A stretch of 64,000 bases of DNA from positions 62,001-126,000 of the forward strand of contig DASYYB010000025.1 of the NCBI GenBank assembly GCA_035934235.1. The letters run 5' to 3'. This DNA comes from REEB95 sp035934235. Its GTDB lineage: Bacteria > Pseudomonadota > Alphaproteobacteria > ATCC43930 > CGMCC-115725. Position numbers and translations under genes: made by a program. The notes under the pieces were generated by a model. The model did no database searches. It saw only the letters and a program-made list of their open reading frames with translations, and was not told the origin of the DNA. Position 1 is the stretch's first letter, and each line of letters begins with the position of its first letter. Shown here one piece after another: positions 35,073-44,458 of the stretch.

Positions 35073-37499
35073 TTATCCGGTTTTGCTCTCGCCGCGCCGA
35101 TGCTCGCGAATGCGCATGGAAACGTCGTGATAAAAACCCACCGCGGCTTGCATCGCGTGGTCGAATAGCAGCCGGCCATGACGTATGACTTTGCGTCCGA
35201 CCCGAACGATGCGGCGAATGGCCGGTGCCGACGCCTTTTTCCGGCCTGGCATCGTGTAATATTCCGCGTAGGTTGCGGCGGATTCACCACTGTCGCCGTA
35301 CCGATAATCGGCATGCTTCTTCAGGTCGACTTGCATGACGACGGCGTTGGCGATGCCAAGATGATCGCTGCTTGGCGGGCTAAAATCACGCAGTAGGTTC
35401 AGCGCATTCTGCGCAATATCACGCCGGGTGGTGCCCCATTTCACCACGAACAGAATCTTGTCGACTATGCCGGCAAGCAGACGCGTCTCGGTGACGGCCA
35501 ACACCGGCGGACTGTCGATGATGACGAGATCGTATAGTTCACGCAGGCGACTGAGCGCCTGGGCCATCCTTTTGTCGGCAAAGAGCGGGAACAGATCGTA
35601 AGCGTGCCGACCTGCGGGTAGATAATCGAACTGGAATCCACGCAGGCGTTGAACGACATTTTCCGGCAGGGAACCCTGAAGCAGCAGATCGAGAATGTCG
35701 CCGTGGACTTTGCCGCCGACTTCACGAAGAACGCCTGGGTGCCGCAGATCGAGATCGACCAAAAGTACGCGCCGCCCGATACGGGCCGCATAGGCTGCAA
35801 TGCTCACGGCGAGCGTCGTCTTGCCTTCGCCGGGCACGCTCGACGTGACGAGGATCGACTTAGGCGATGCGTCCGCATCGTTCATAAGCGACGATGCGAC
35901 CACGGACCGAATTGCCTCGGCGTAGGCGGTAAATGGCTCGGTCAGGAGCCGGCGATGCGGCCGGGTTCTCGCTATTCCATGCAATCGAGGAACCAGCCCG
36001 ACACACGGGATGCCAAGAGAGCCGGCGATTTCGTTGTCGCTGCGCAATCCTTGATCGAGACGCTCCGCCGCGACGGACACCAGTCCCCCGCCGATTGCAA
36101 AGGCAATCAGCGATGGCAGGATAAAGAGAAACGGACTGAACGAGCTGGGGCGATCTGGCGGCGCCGCGAGCGAAAGGATGCGCACGTCAGGCAGGACGGT
36201 TCCCTGTTGGGTGTGAAGCCGTGCTCGGCTCTGGAGCAGGCCTTCATAGAGTTGGCCGGCCGCCGCCGCTTGATAGTTGAGTTCGCGCAGGCGCGGCTCG
36301 GCCTGGCTCTTTGCCGATTGCAGTCCAGCCAGCTGTTCGCGGATGGAAAGCACGCGATCGCTTGCCGCCCGTGTTTCGCTCGTCAAGCGATCAACCGCCC
36401 GGTTCGCCTCGTCAGAGAGCGCGCGGCGAATTTCTTGCAACTGCGCTGATAATTGCTGCGCCTTGGGATGATTGGCACCATAGGTGACGGCGGCTTCGGC
36501 TTGGGCTTGCACCAGTTCGTCTCTTCGTCGCAGAAGTTCGATGTCCGCCGGCGAATTAAGTTGCGTCACCACGGTGTCGACATTGGCGCCACGGTTCCGG
36601 AGATCACGGATCGAGGCCAATTGAGCCTGGCGCGTCGCTAGATCGGATTCGGCCGTCGCCAATTGGCGGTTGAGTTCGGCGACGCGTTGGCTGGAAGCGC
36701 CGTTTGCGCTGACGTCCGCAAGGTTATGGGCAGTGAGGTAGCTCTGGACCGCGGTTTCGTCCTGTTCCAATCCTGATGCGACTTCAGGAATCCGCTGATC
36801 GAGCCACTGCCCAATGCGAGTTGCGTCGGCGCGTTTCCGCTCTTGCTCGTCGCTGATATAGAGTTGGACGATCCGGTTCGCGGCCAGTGCCGCCTGCTCG
36901 GGGCTGGTTGACTTGAACGTTACCGCGATGACGTGCGAATCGAGCTCTTGATAAACGTGTACGTCGCGCTCGAACGCATCGAGACGGCTCAACTGCGATG
37001 GCGTCAACGACTGGCCGGACGACGTTCCGGGAGCGCTGAAGTCCGACATCAGGTCGCGCAGTCGACCGACGGAATTGCGCCATAAAACGTCACCGATCCA
37101 ACGGATTCCACGCGGCGGCCGCGCCGCCGCGCGGAAGTCGGGATCTTGCGATAGATTGTCGAGTACGTGCTGCAGGAAGGGGCGGGAGGTCAGGGCCGTT
37201 ATATCGGTTTGGACGATCGCCTCGGTCTCAGCGGCTTCCGACGGATGCTGTCCGTTCCCGAGTTCGGCCGTCTGAGGATCGAAGACAATCTGCGCCTTCG
37301 CCGTAAATTGCGGCGGTATCATTGCGCTGACGGTGAATGTCAGCGCCGTCCCGATCAAAGCAATCGCAAGGATCGAGCGCCGCTGCCGGCGCAGAATATT
37401 GACGAGCTGCTGAAGATTGGATTCAGCCAGATCTGGCTCGGCGCCGTTCCATTGATGATAAGGGAGATGATAAGGGATAAGTCCCATGGGCTGCCTCAT
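35073..37499 (-). CDS. Polysaccharide co-polymerase / tyrosine autokinase (Wzc/ExoP type)
   Basis: 808 residues. N-terminal Wzz domain with a first membrane helix at about 45-65 (ILAIALIGTALTFTVSAMI), a long periplasmic coiled-coil, a second helix (PFLFILPSLIAFAIGGGLV) and a cytoplasmic BY-kinase: Walker A VPGEGKTT (555-562), Walker A' LLVDLDLRHPG (from 579) and Walker B LVIIDSPP (658-665). A tyrosine cluster follows at 732-748 (Tyr 732, 734, 744, 747, 748), then about 60 more residues. It controls chain length and export with Wza. The start overlaps the stop of the polymerase gene by 4 bp (ATGA). Confidence 0.93.
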   Translation of the reverse strand: MRQPMGLIPYHLPYHQWNGAEPDLAESNLQQLVNILRRQRRSILAIALIGTALTFTVSAMIPPQFTAKAQIVFDPQTAELGNGQHPSEAAETEAIVQTDITALTSRPFLQHVLDNLSQDPDFRAAARPPRGIRWIGDVLWRNSVGRLRDLMSDFSAPGTSSGQSLTPSQLSRLDAFERDVHVYQELDSHVIAVTFKSTSPEQAALAANRIVQLYISDEQERKRADATRIGQWLDQRIPEVASGLEQDETAVQSYLTAHNLADVSANGASSQRVAELNRQLATAESDLATRQAQLASIRDLRNRGANVDTVVTQLNSPADIELLRRRDELVQAQAEAAVTYGANHPKAQQLSAQLQEIRRALSDEANRAVDRLTSETRAASDRVLSIREQLAGLQSAKSQAEPRLRELNYQAAAAGQLYEGLLQSRARLHTQQGTVLPDVRILSLAAPPDRPSSFSPFLFILPSLIAFAIGGGLVSVAAERLDQGLRSDNEIAGSLGIPCVGLVPRLHGIARTRPHRRLLTEPFTAYAEAIRSVVASSLMNDADASPKSILVTSSVPGEGKTTLAVSIAAYAARIGRRVLLVDLDLRHPGVLREVGGKVHGDILDLLLQGSLPENVVQRLRGFQFDYLPAGRHAYDLFPLFADKRMAQALSRLRELYDLVIIDSPPVLAVTETRLLAGIVDKILFVVKWGTTRRDIAQNALNLLRDFSPPSSDHLGIANAVVMQVDLKKHADYRYGDSGESAATYAEYYTMPGRKKASAPAIRRIVRVGRKVIRHGRLLFDHAMQAAVGFYHDVSMRIREHRRGESKTG

Positions 37500-39043
37500 G
37501 TTAGACCTCGTCCGGAATTGGTATCCGCGTCAGCACGCCAACGATTGATCTGCCCGGACGGACGCAGACGCGCGCCGGCGGTAAACCGCAGCGACCGTGC
37601 CGTTAACGGTGGTGTGACAACGCGCTGCTGGAGACGGCTGGTCTTGGCGCTGGCGACAAGGCCGGATGCAATCGCAAACCAGAAGATCGGCTGCCGGTCG
37701 ATTACCCCGGCCATGCCGAACAGGAAGAGGCCACCAATTAAAGTCGCGAGTCCGGCGAATTGCGCGCGGTACGCGTTGACGAGCGCTGTTCCCACCAGCC
37801 ACAGGAAGCTTAGAATCGCGAGAAGCCCACCTTGGGTGAAGAGACCGAGCGGGGTGTTGTGAGCCTCGAAATTCGGAGTGCCGTTGATCGCCGGATGTAC
37901 GACCTCTTTCGGCGCTTGCGTCTCAACCGCTCTCGCAGCCATGATCGACGACGGGATGTTCAGATGCGGGCCAGGACCCAAGCCCAACATTCCGGATTCG
38001 ATGCCACGCTGCCAGGCTTGGCTCCACAGTTGCAGTCGCAGTTCGGTCTCCTGCGCCGCATCACGGCCGTTATCCTTGAGCATCGCCTCCGCCAGGGTCG
38101 TGGTCCGCCCGGCGCTCAAGGACATGAACGGCGCCACGGACGCCAGAATCAGCGGCAGGGCAAGGACCACCATCCAAGCAACGGCCGGCCGCAACAGGGT
38201 TCTCCGTTCAGACGAACGCAGCCATATCGCGAGCTTAAGCGCGACGAACACCGGCACGGCGATCAACAGCACAATGGTGAGCGTGTCGGTATGACTAAAT
38301 CGCCCGACATAGATGGGAAGAATCGCACACGCAACGGCGACGAACCTGTCTCGCAGTCGGGTCGCGGTCTCGGCTAAATGGAGCGATAAGAGCGCGAGCG
38401 CGACGCAGAGAAGCGCGAGCTGTTCGGGGTTTGCCGACCAGCCGCGAAACCGGTTCCAGTACCAAGGATCGGTATTCGGGACGCCGATATATCCCCAGGC
38501 ATGCACAAGTTGTAGGGCGAGAGAGCAGCTTCCCATCACGATGAGGAGCCGACCAACGCGACGGAAGCGGTCCTCGACGTCAGGGCCAACAACGCTCAGA
38601 CAGCTCACCGCGGCAAGAAATGGATAGGCCACGGCATCGTGTAGAAACCAGATTGGATCGTGTTGGTCGTCGAGTGCGAACCCCGTCATCGTGCCGATGC
38701 TGAGCGCAATAGCGAACAGCAGCCAAAAGACCACCATGCGGGACAGAGCTGGCGTCGCAACCGGCCCACGCTGCACGGCAATTCGACCCAGCATCAGGAC
38801 CAGCCAGACCGATAAACAGATTTCGCCTGGTCCGATTGGAAATCCGCCGATTCGAAGTTGCGACGAAGGCGACAGCAGAAGACCAAGCGCGAACAATATG
38901 TCCAGCTTGCTCGATGGGCTTCGCGTTCGGGCGGTGCTGTGCTGAATGCCGGCGCGTAAGGGGTCATGAACGCTGATCCCGGTGTCGAAGCCCCGTGGGC
39001 CGGCCGTGTATGAGGGGTGCAATCCGAATTGCCGCGGCATCAT
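37496..39043 (-). CDS. O-antigen polymerase/ligase-family membrane protein (Wzy-like)
   Basis: 515 residues with about ten hydrophobic segments and a large periplasmic loop after the conserved LGLGPGPHLNIPSS ('GxGxG/H' loop), followed by HNTPLGLFTQGGLLAI, as in the Wzy_C/WaaL family. It should polymerise the lipid-linked repeat units in the periplasm. ATG 39043 makes a 4-bp overlap with the stop of the GT4 gene; an in-frame start about 275 bp further upstream would run through that gene. It is followed by the Wzc/ExoP gene, again overlapping. Confidence 0.87.
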   Translation of the reverse strand: MMPRQFGLHPSYTAGPRGFDTGISVHDPLRAGIQHSTARTRSPSSKLDILFALGLLLSPSSQLRIGGFPIGPGEICLSVWLVLMLGRIAVQRGPVATPALSRMVVFWLLFAIALSIGTMTGFALDDQHDPIWFLHDAVAYPFLAAVSCLSVVGPDVEDRFRRVGRLLIVMGSCSLALQLVHAWGYIGVPNTDPWYWNRFRGWSANPEQLALLCVALALLSLHLAETATRLRDRFVAVACAILPIYVGRFSHTDTLTIVLLIAVPVFVALKLAIWLRSSERRTLLRPAVAWMVVLALPLILASVAPFMSLSAGRTTTLAEAMLKDNGRDAAQETELRLQLWSQAWQRGIESGMLGLGPGPHLNIPSSIMAARAVETQAPKEVVHPAINGTPNFEAHNTPLGLFTQGGLLAILSFLWLVGTALVNAYRAQFAGLATLIGGLFLFGMAGVIDRQPIFWFAIASGLVASAKTSRLQQRVVTPPLTARSLRFTAGARLRPSGQINRWRADADTNSGRGLT

Positions 39044-40347
39044 GTTTCTCTGACTGTCGAGGTCCCGAGGCGATATCGCTCCGCTGCCGTGAATTCGCCT
39101 CGGTATGACTCGTTCAAGATTTCCGCGTAGAGAGTGGCGTAACGCGCGATGATGTTCGCCAGGCCGAACTTCTGCCGGACCAACGCGGCAGCGCGACAGG
39201 CCATCGTCTTCGCTGTTTCGCGGTCGCGAAGCATAGCGAGTATGCGATCTGCCAGAATGTGCGGTGCGCGTGCCGGAACGAGAAAGCCACTCCAACCGTC
39301 GCGGACGACGTCGCGGCAACCGGCCAAGTTCGTCGTCACAATCGGACAGCCGGCGAGCGCTGCTTCAAGAAGAACGCGCGGCACGCCCTCGCCGTATTCG
39401 GTTGGGAAAGCGAATGCGTCGGCGCAACGTAGAACCGCCGGCACGTCCGATCGCGGCCCAACCGGAATCACATACGGTGCGTGGCGGTCGAGCTCGTGCT
39501 GCGTGATTGCCAGCGGCCCCTCGCTCTCGCGCGGTCCGACGAGCAGAAAGCGCACGCCGGGTCTTGCTCGGTGGATCATGGCCGCTGCTTCGAGAAGGGT
39601 CGGAATGCCCTTCTGCTGGGTCATCCGCGTTACCGTCGTGACAATCTCGGCGTCGCCCAGATCGAATTCGCGGCGAAGCTGATCGGGTGGCGGGCCGGCA
39701 TCGAGTGCGTGGTCAAAGGCGTCGATATCGACCCAGCCGGGAATCACCAGGTTCCGCGACGGCCGCCGCGTGCCGAAGAATTCCAGATCGTCCCGGATTT
39801 CGAAGACATTTGCCGCTGTCGAGCGGTTCGCCAGCCGATAAAGCGCGCGATAGATCGGGCGCAGCGCCAAGGCGCGGGGCCAGCGTGACGAGAAGACCCA
39901 GCCTCGTCCGTTGATCAATCGGACAATCGACGGCCCGCGCAATCGCCGTGCCGCCAGGGGAACGAGATAGTTCGGCTTGGTATCGCAGGTCTGAACGATA
40001 TCCGGTCGGATGTCGGCAAGGAGTTTCGACAGCGTCTTGATCGCGGCCAGATCGGCCGCCGGATTCACGAAGCGGTCGAAGTCGAAGCGGTGGAATTCGA
40101 TGTCGGCACGCTTGAATGGTGCGGGATCGCCCGAGCCCGCTGCGGTGACGCGGAAGCCACGATCGCGTAGAGCCACCATGAAGGGGATGCGGAAATGGTG
40201 GTCTTCGCCCGAGATATAAAGCAGGTGGGGATGCCCGGGCGCGGCTTTGCTCGCACGGCCTGCGGGAGCAGCATGCGCATCGTCGAACTTCTGGGCGGCA
40301 ATGCCTCGTCCGCGCGCCGATGTTTTGTGAACAATTCTTGACCGCAT
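39040..40347 (-). CDS. Glycosyltransferase family 4 (GT-B)
   Basis: 435 residues. N-terminal half begins LLYISGEDHHFRIPFMVALRDRGF and PDIVQTCDTKPNYLVPLAARRL, like the WbnK/TuaC-type 'SGEDxHF' transferases; the C-terminal half has VTRMTQQKGIPTLLEA, FLLVGPRESEG and FAFPTEYGEGVPRVLLEAALAGCPIVTT, the E-x7-E donor-binding signature of GT4. It adds one sugar to the repeat unit in the cytoplasm. ATG 40347 is the most credible start; a longer frame reaches 40467. Confidence 0.88.
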   Translation of the reverse strand: MRSRIVHKTSARGRGIAAQKFDDAHAAPAGRASKAAPGHPHLLYISGEDHHFRIPFMVALRDRGFRVTAAGSGDPAPFKRADIEFHRFDFDRFVNPAADLAAIKTLSKLLADIRPDIVQTCDTKPNYLVPLAARRLRGPSIVRLINGRGWVFSSRWPRALALRPIYRALYRLANRSTAANVFEIRDDLEFFGTRRPSRNLVIPGWVDIDAFDHALDAGPPPDQLRREFDLGDAEIVTTVTRMTQQKGIPTLLEAAAMIHRARPGVRFLLVGPRESEGPLAITQHELDRHAPYVIPVGPRSDVPAVLRCADAFAFPTEYGEGVPRVLLEAALAGCPIVTTNLAGCRDVVRDGWSGFLVPARAPHILADRILAMLRDRETAKTMACRAAALVRQKFGLANIIARYATLYAEILNESYRGEFTAAERYRLGTSTVRET

Positions 40348-40518
40348 TTTCCCAGCCTCGACCAGTGGCCGCGGAAGGCCGCGCCACACGCGTGAGCATC
40401 CGCCTATGGCAGAGGCACTTAAATCGGCAATGCCGCCTAGACCGAATGGCCAGGGGCGGCGAGGCACGGATCAAGGGTCCAGGCAATCAGCCGAAAAGTT
40501 CGCGGTGACCCAAAGGCT

Positions 40519-41358
40519 CTAGTTACCGGTATTCCGACGCCAAAAGACCGCTTGCAACGCCTGCGATGCTTGCAGCGCGCTATCGTTTCGCTGTGTTCCC
40601 CAGCTGTAGGCGTAATCGAACGCGGGATCGGGCACGAGCGTATCCCATCGAGCCATGATCTCTCGTTCTTCCGCGGCCGTTGGCAGCCGATATTGGCCAC
40701 CCCCATCGTCGACCCAGTCGCCCCCGCCAAACGATTGAAAAACCGGCACAATGGCGTCTTTCGGGATTTCTGCGGCCTCGGCCGCCGCGACGAAGCGGCC
40801 GATCATGTCGAGATCGCAGCGGCGCAGCTCGGTGCGGCAGGGATAGGGGGAAATCCCGAATAGATCGATATGCGAGTTAGCCGGGTTGTACGTGCCGGCG
40901 AACGAAGGCTCGCGCGATGAGCCCAGGTTCATCAGAACAATAAAAGTCTTTGCCCGCGGCATATTGGCGTGGATCCAATCGGCCTCGGCCTTCAACTTGT
41001 CTGCGGAGCAGGCCGGCGCGTACCGGCCGGTCGGATCCGGGTCATCCATGAGATTGAAGCCGAACAAGTTTTCATGGCCGAGGTAGGGGCGTACGACCTT
41101 GAGAAAGGCGGCGTCGACGCCGCCGCAACGCCCGATCCAGGCAAGGCCCTTTACGTCCGCAGGCAACGCGTCGAGTGTCGCGACGTCGCTCACATCCGCC
41201 AGATTGAATCCGATCCGGCCGGGCGCGTAGGTGCCGTTCGCGTCAAAGTTACCGTTCGCCGCCAGGTGTAGGTGCGTTTCGGCCACGGCCTGGATGTTCG
41301 CGGCGCCCAGCACCAAAAGGGCCCCGGCGCTGCGGGCTATTGCGTGATGCCAATCCAT
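40519..41358 (-). CDS. Exported protein, possible glycoside-hydrolase-like TIM barrel
   Basis: 279 residues with a signal peptide (about 1-27, MDWHHAIARSAGALLVLGAA to a QAVAE cleavage region). The mature part (FGFNLMDDPDPT, FIVLMNLGS, DLFGISPYPC, IVPVFQSFGGGDW) has the alternating strand-helix rhythm of an (alpha/beta)8 hydrolase, with two acidic strand ends as candidate catalytic residues. I cannot name the family. First gene of the leftward arm; it might trim or process the polysaccharide outside the inner membrane. ATG 41358 was chosen since it begins the signal peptide. Confidence 0.6.
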   Translation of the reverse strand: MDWHHAIARSAGALLVLGAANIQAVAETHLHLAANGNFDANGTYAPGRIGFNLADVSDVATLDALPADVKGLAWIGRCGGVDAAFLKVVRPYLGHENLFGFNLMDDPDPTGRYAPACSADKLKAEADWIHANMPRAKTFIVLMNLGSSREPSFAGTYNPANSHIDLFGISPYPCRTELRRCDLDMIGRFVAAAEAAEIPKDAIVPVFQSFGGGDWVDDGGGQYRLPTAAEEREIMARWDTLVPDPAFDYAYSWGTQRNDSALQASQALQAVFWRRNTGN

Positions 41359-41639
41359 GCGATGCACGATTGCTGTCTCTCGAAGGTTAGCGATCCGCCG
41401 ACGAGCCGGCCAATTGGCCAAATGAGCAGGGACAAGAGAATTCGCCGCTGCCCGCGATGACCCGTTCGATCGATGGCTCGTCCATCGGCACTAGGCCGTT
41501 GTGCCGAATTGACCGTTCCTCGCATTACCGAAATGCTGCAGGACTGTAACACTCGAAGATTTCCGCGGCAGTAGTCCTCGTTTTGCTGACCGCGGTGATT
41601 GCGGTGCCTGTGCAACAAAGTCGTGTTCGAGGATGTGAC
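41359..41639. promoter_or_regulatory. Divergent intergenic region of the second polysaccharide locus
   Basis: 281 bp separate the leftward arm (exported protein) from the rightward arm (nucleotidyltransferase). Promoters for both arms are expected here. A TTGACC hexamer lies at 41509-41514 reading rightward, but I see no good -10 at the right spacing, so I do not call a promoter box. Confidence 0.5.
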
Positions 41640-42416
41640 ATGAAAGCCGTTATTCAATGTGGAGGGAAGGGTACGCGGCTCCGGCCCTACACGCTGGTGC
41701 TGCCAAAGCCGCTGATGCCCGTCGGCGCCAAGCCGGTGCTGCAGCTTCTGTTGACGTGGCTCCGACGGAACGGAACGCGCGACGTCTACATCACGACGGG
41801 ATACCTCGGAAACCTCATTCAGGGTTTCTGCGGCAACGGCAGCCGATGGGATCTCCGTATCAAGTATCTCGAAGAATCGGAACCGCTCGGCACCATCGGC
41901 GCACTGAGTCTGCTGCGCGAGGAGCTCGACGAACGGTTTCTCGTGATCAACGGCGATGTCCTGACCGATCTGAACCTACGCGCGTTCGTCGACTGTCATC
42001 GCGAACATGCGGCGGACCTGACGATCGCGACTGCGCGGCGAACGATTCACATGGATTTTGGCATCATCGAAGATGTCGACGGCACAGTCATGCGCTTTCG
42101 CGAAAAACCCAATCTCACGCATGTGGTGAGCATGGGCGTCTATTGCATGGAACCGACGGTTCTCCGTCACATCCCATCGGGCGTGCCTTTCGGCTTCGAC
42201 AACTTGATGGCCTGCATGCTCGATCAGGGATTGTCCGTCCATATTTTCCCGCACAACGGGTTTTGGCTCGACATTGGTCGGGTCGAGGACTTCCAGAAGG
42301 CGCAGGATCTCACGTGGGACGACGAGGCGCCGGCATTCGAATCCGCGCCACTCGTCCTCGATCCATCTCTAACCGGCGATGAACGAAAGGCGTTGGAGAC
42401 CGTCGGCATCGTTTGA
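41640..42416 (+). CDS. Sugar-1-phosphate nucleotidyltransferase
   Basis: 258 residues beginning KAVIQCGGKGTRLRPYT, the G-G-x-G-T-R-L-x-P nucleotide-binding loop, with YLEESEPLGTIGAL, FLVINGDVLTDL (the metal-binding NGD) and FWLDIGRVEDFQKAQ at the C-terminus. It activates a hexose- or hexosamine-1-phosphate with NTP. The family includes RmlA, GlmU-like and the GlcN-1-P guanylyltransferase PtmE; base preference cannot be told. A GAGG sits about 8 bp before ATG 41640. It starts the rightward arm. Confidence 0.88.
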   Translation: MKAVIQCGGKGTRLRPYTLVLPKPLMPVGAKPVLQLLLTWLRRNGTRDVYITTGYLGNLIQGFCGNGSRWDLRIKYLEESEPLGTIGALSLLREELDERFLVINGDVLTDLNLRAFVDCHREHAADLTIATARRTIHMDFGIIEDVDGTVMRFREKPNLTHVVSMGVYCMEPTVLRHIPSGVPFGFDNLMACMLDQGLSVHIFPHNGFWLDIGRVEDFQKAQDLTWDDEAPAFESAPLVLDPSLTGDERKALETVGIV

Positions 42417-42469
42417 CCGGAGCACGCCGGCCGGCCGCCGGAGCCTTGGTGAAGATCTGCAGGGGTAAG

Positions 42470-44422
42470 ATGCTATTAGTCTCGGAGCCCAGCCTGGGCC
42501 GAAGTGAAAAGGCAGCGCTCGCCAAGGTGATCGACAGCGGTTGGATCACGATGGGCGATCGCGTCCGCGCATTCGAGCAGGCTTTCGCCGAGACTCACCA
42601 GGTCGCCGATGCCGTCGCGGTCAGTTCCTGCACAACCGGCCTTCACCTGGCGATGGAAGCGCTGGGGATAGGGCCGAGGGACGAAGTTCTGGTTCCTTCG
42701 CTCACTTTCGTTGCGACCGCCAATAGCGTGGTTTACGCGGGTGCGACGCCGGTGTTCGTCGATATCGAATCGCTCGATGTTCCGCTCATCTCTCGAGCCG
42801 ATGCGGCGGCAAAGTGCACCGCCAGGACCAAAGCGGTCGTCGTCATGCATTACGGCGGCTATCTCGTCGATGGCGCCGCATGGCGTGAATTCGCGCGCGA
42901 ACGCGGATTGTATCTGATCGAAGACGCGGCCCATGCGGCCGGTCTCGATCGTCCCGGCGTCTTCGGCGACGCGGCTGTCTTTAGTTTCTTCGGCAACAAG
43001 AACATGACAACGGCCGAAGGCGGCATGGTCGTTGCACGCGACGAAGGTGTTCTCGCCAAGGTGCGGCAAATGCGCAGCCATGGCATCACCAGCGGCACTG
43101 TCCAACGACTGGCGAGTCATGTGGTGACCTACGATGTCACGATGCTCGGCTACAATTACCGGATGGACGAGCTGCGGGCTTCGATCGGCCTTGTGCAGTT
43201 GAAAAATCTCAAACGCTGGAATGATAAGCGTCGGGCTCTGACAAACACATATCGCCGCCTACTCGCACAACATTGTTCGGGCGTCGCCGTGCCGTTTTCA
43301 CAGCCGCGTGCATCCTCTTGTCATATTCTCCCCGTTCTCCTTCCGGAAGGAGTCGATCGGCAGGTGGTTGTGGGCCGCATGTGGGATGCCGGAATACAGA
43401 CCTCGATGCATTACCCGCCAATCCACAAATTCTCCTGGTACCGCGCACGGTTCCCATCGCTGCGCTTGCCACGAACGGAAGAATATTGCCGGCGAGAACT
43501 GACACTGCCGCTGCATCCGAAGCTGACTGATCTGGATGTGGATCTGATTGTCCGCGCATTGGCACGGGCGTTGAAATCGGATGAGGCGCCGTTATCGCCC
43601 GGTCTCCGTCCTGATGGCACAGAGACTCCGGCGCCGAACCCGCTATTGACCGGTGTAAGCCGTGTATTCGATGTCATCGCCTCCGCCGCAGGCCTCGTCT
43701 TATTTGCGCCGATCATGGCGCTGGTTACGGTGGCGATCTTCGTCGAAAGCGGCCGACCAATCTTCTTTTCTCAGAGTCGCCTGGGTGTCGGTGGGCGGCA
43801 ATTCCGCATGTATAAATTCGACAAATTCAATGAGGATGGTCCATCGACCGGGCATGCGCTGACGCTGGAAAACGATCCGCGGCTGACACGTGTGGGACGC
43901 GTACTCGCGCGGACGAAGCTCGACGAGCTGCCGCAATTCTGGAACGTCCTCAAGGGCGACATGTCGGTCGTCGGTCCTCGGCCGGAATCGCTGGTATTTC
44001 GCGGCTGCTTCCAAGGGCCCTACCGCGCCGTGTTGAACTACAAGCCGGGCATTTTTGGACCAAGCCAGGTTCTCTTTCGTGATGAAGCTGTTTTCTATCG
44101 CGGACGTCCCGATCCCGAGCAGTTCTACCGGCAAGTTCTCTTTCCGATGAAAGCTGCTATCGACTTGGCTTACTTCGCACATCGAACGCTGTTGGGTGAT
44201 CTTTCGTGGGTCGTTCGTGGTGTGCTCGCGGTCTTCGGTTGGTCTTCGTTGACGGCCGAGCGTGCAGGCTTGATTGACTTGAGCACGGCGTCGAGTGGTG
44301 TGAGCGATTTGGCTGGCCAGAGTCCGATGCCAATCCAGACGCGCACCGGCGTGAATGCTCGTGCCCGCGCTTTGCGCCCGGTGCTCATCGGCAGCGGGCA
44401 GTCTCTACACCCTCGTCCGTAA
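42470..44422 (+). CDS. Fusion of DegT/DnrJ/EryC1 sugar aminotransferase and phosphoglycosyl transferase
   Basis: 650 residues. Residues 1-375 are a PLP-dependent sugar aminotransferase with SSCTTGLHLAM, VEDAAHAAG-like EDAAHA and the lysine motif GNKNMTTAEGG (Lys177 as Schiff-base residue), closest in style to LegC/PglE. Residues about 396-600 are a monotopic phosphoglycosyl transferase: the membrane hairpin (402-424), GRPIFFSQSRLG, the catalytic pair in TKLDELPQ (Asp485, Glu486) and DMSVVGPRPES. The KFRSM motif usual after the hairpin reads KFDKF here. The fusion would aminate a keto-sugar nucleotide and pass the product to undecaprenyl phosphate. ATG 42470 has AGGGG just before it; TTG 42413 and GTG 42449 are alternatives. 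Confidence 0.9.
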   Translation: MLLVSEPSLGRSEKAALAKVIDSGWITMGDRVRAFEQAFAETHQVADAVAVSSCTTGLHLAMEALGIGPRDEVLVPSLTFVATANSVVYAGATPVFVDIESLDVPLISRADAAAKCTARTKAVVVMHYGGYLVDGAAWREFARERGLYLIEDAAHAAGLDRPGVFGDAAVFSFFGNKNMTTAEGGMVVARDEGVLAKVRQMRSHGITSGTVQRLASHVVTYDVTMLGYNYRMDELRASIGLVQLKNLKRWNDKRRALTNTYRRLLAQHCSGVAVPFSQPRASSCHILPVLLPEGVDRQVVVGRMWDAGIQTSMHYPPIHKFSWYRARFPSLRLPRTEEYCRRELTLPLHPKLTDLDVDLIVRALARALKSDEAPLSPGLRPDGTETPAPNPLLTGVSRVFDVIASAAGLVLFAPIMALVTVAIFVESGRPIFFSQSRLGVGGRQFRMYKFDKFNEDGPSTGHALTLENDPRLTRVGRVLARTKLDELPQFWNVLKGDMSVVGPRPESLVFRGCFQGPYRAVLNYKPGIFGPSQVLFRDEAVFYRGRPDPEQFYRQVLFPMKAAIDLAYFAHRTLLGDLSWVVRGVLAVFGWSSLTAERAGLIDLSTASSGVSDLAGQSPMPIQTRTGVNARARALRPVLIGSGQSLHPRP

Positions 44423-44458
44423 TCGGATGCCACCGGACTCATGGGGAGGAACGATGCA

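Noticed and set aside
41509..41514. TTGACC as a -35 box in the divergent region
   Set aside because: No -10-like hexamer lies 16-18 bp away.
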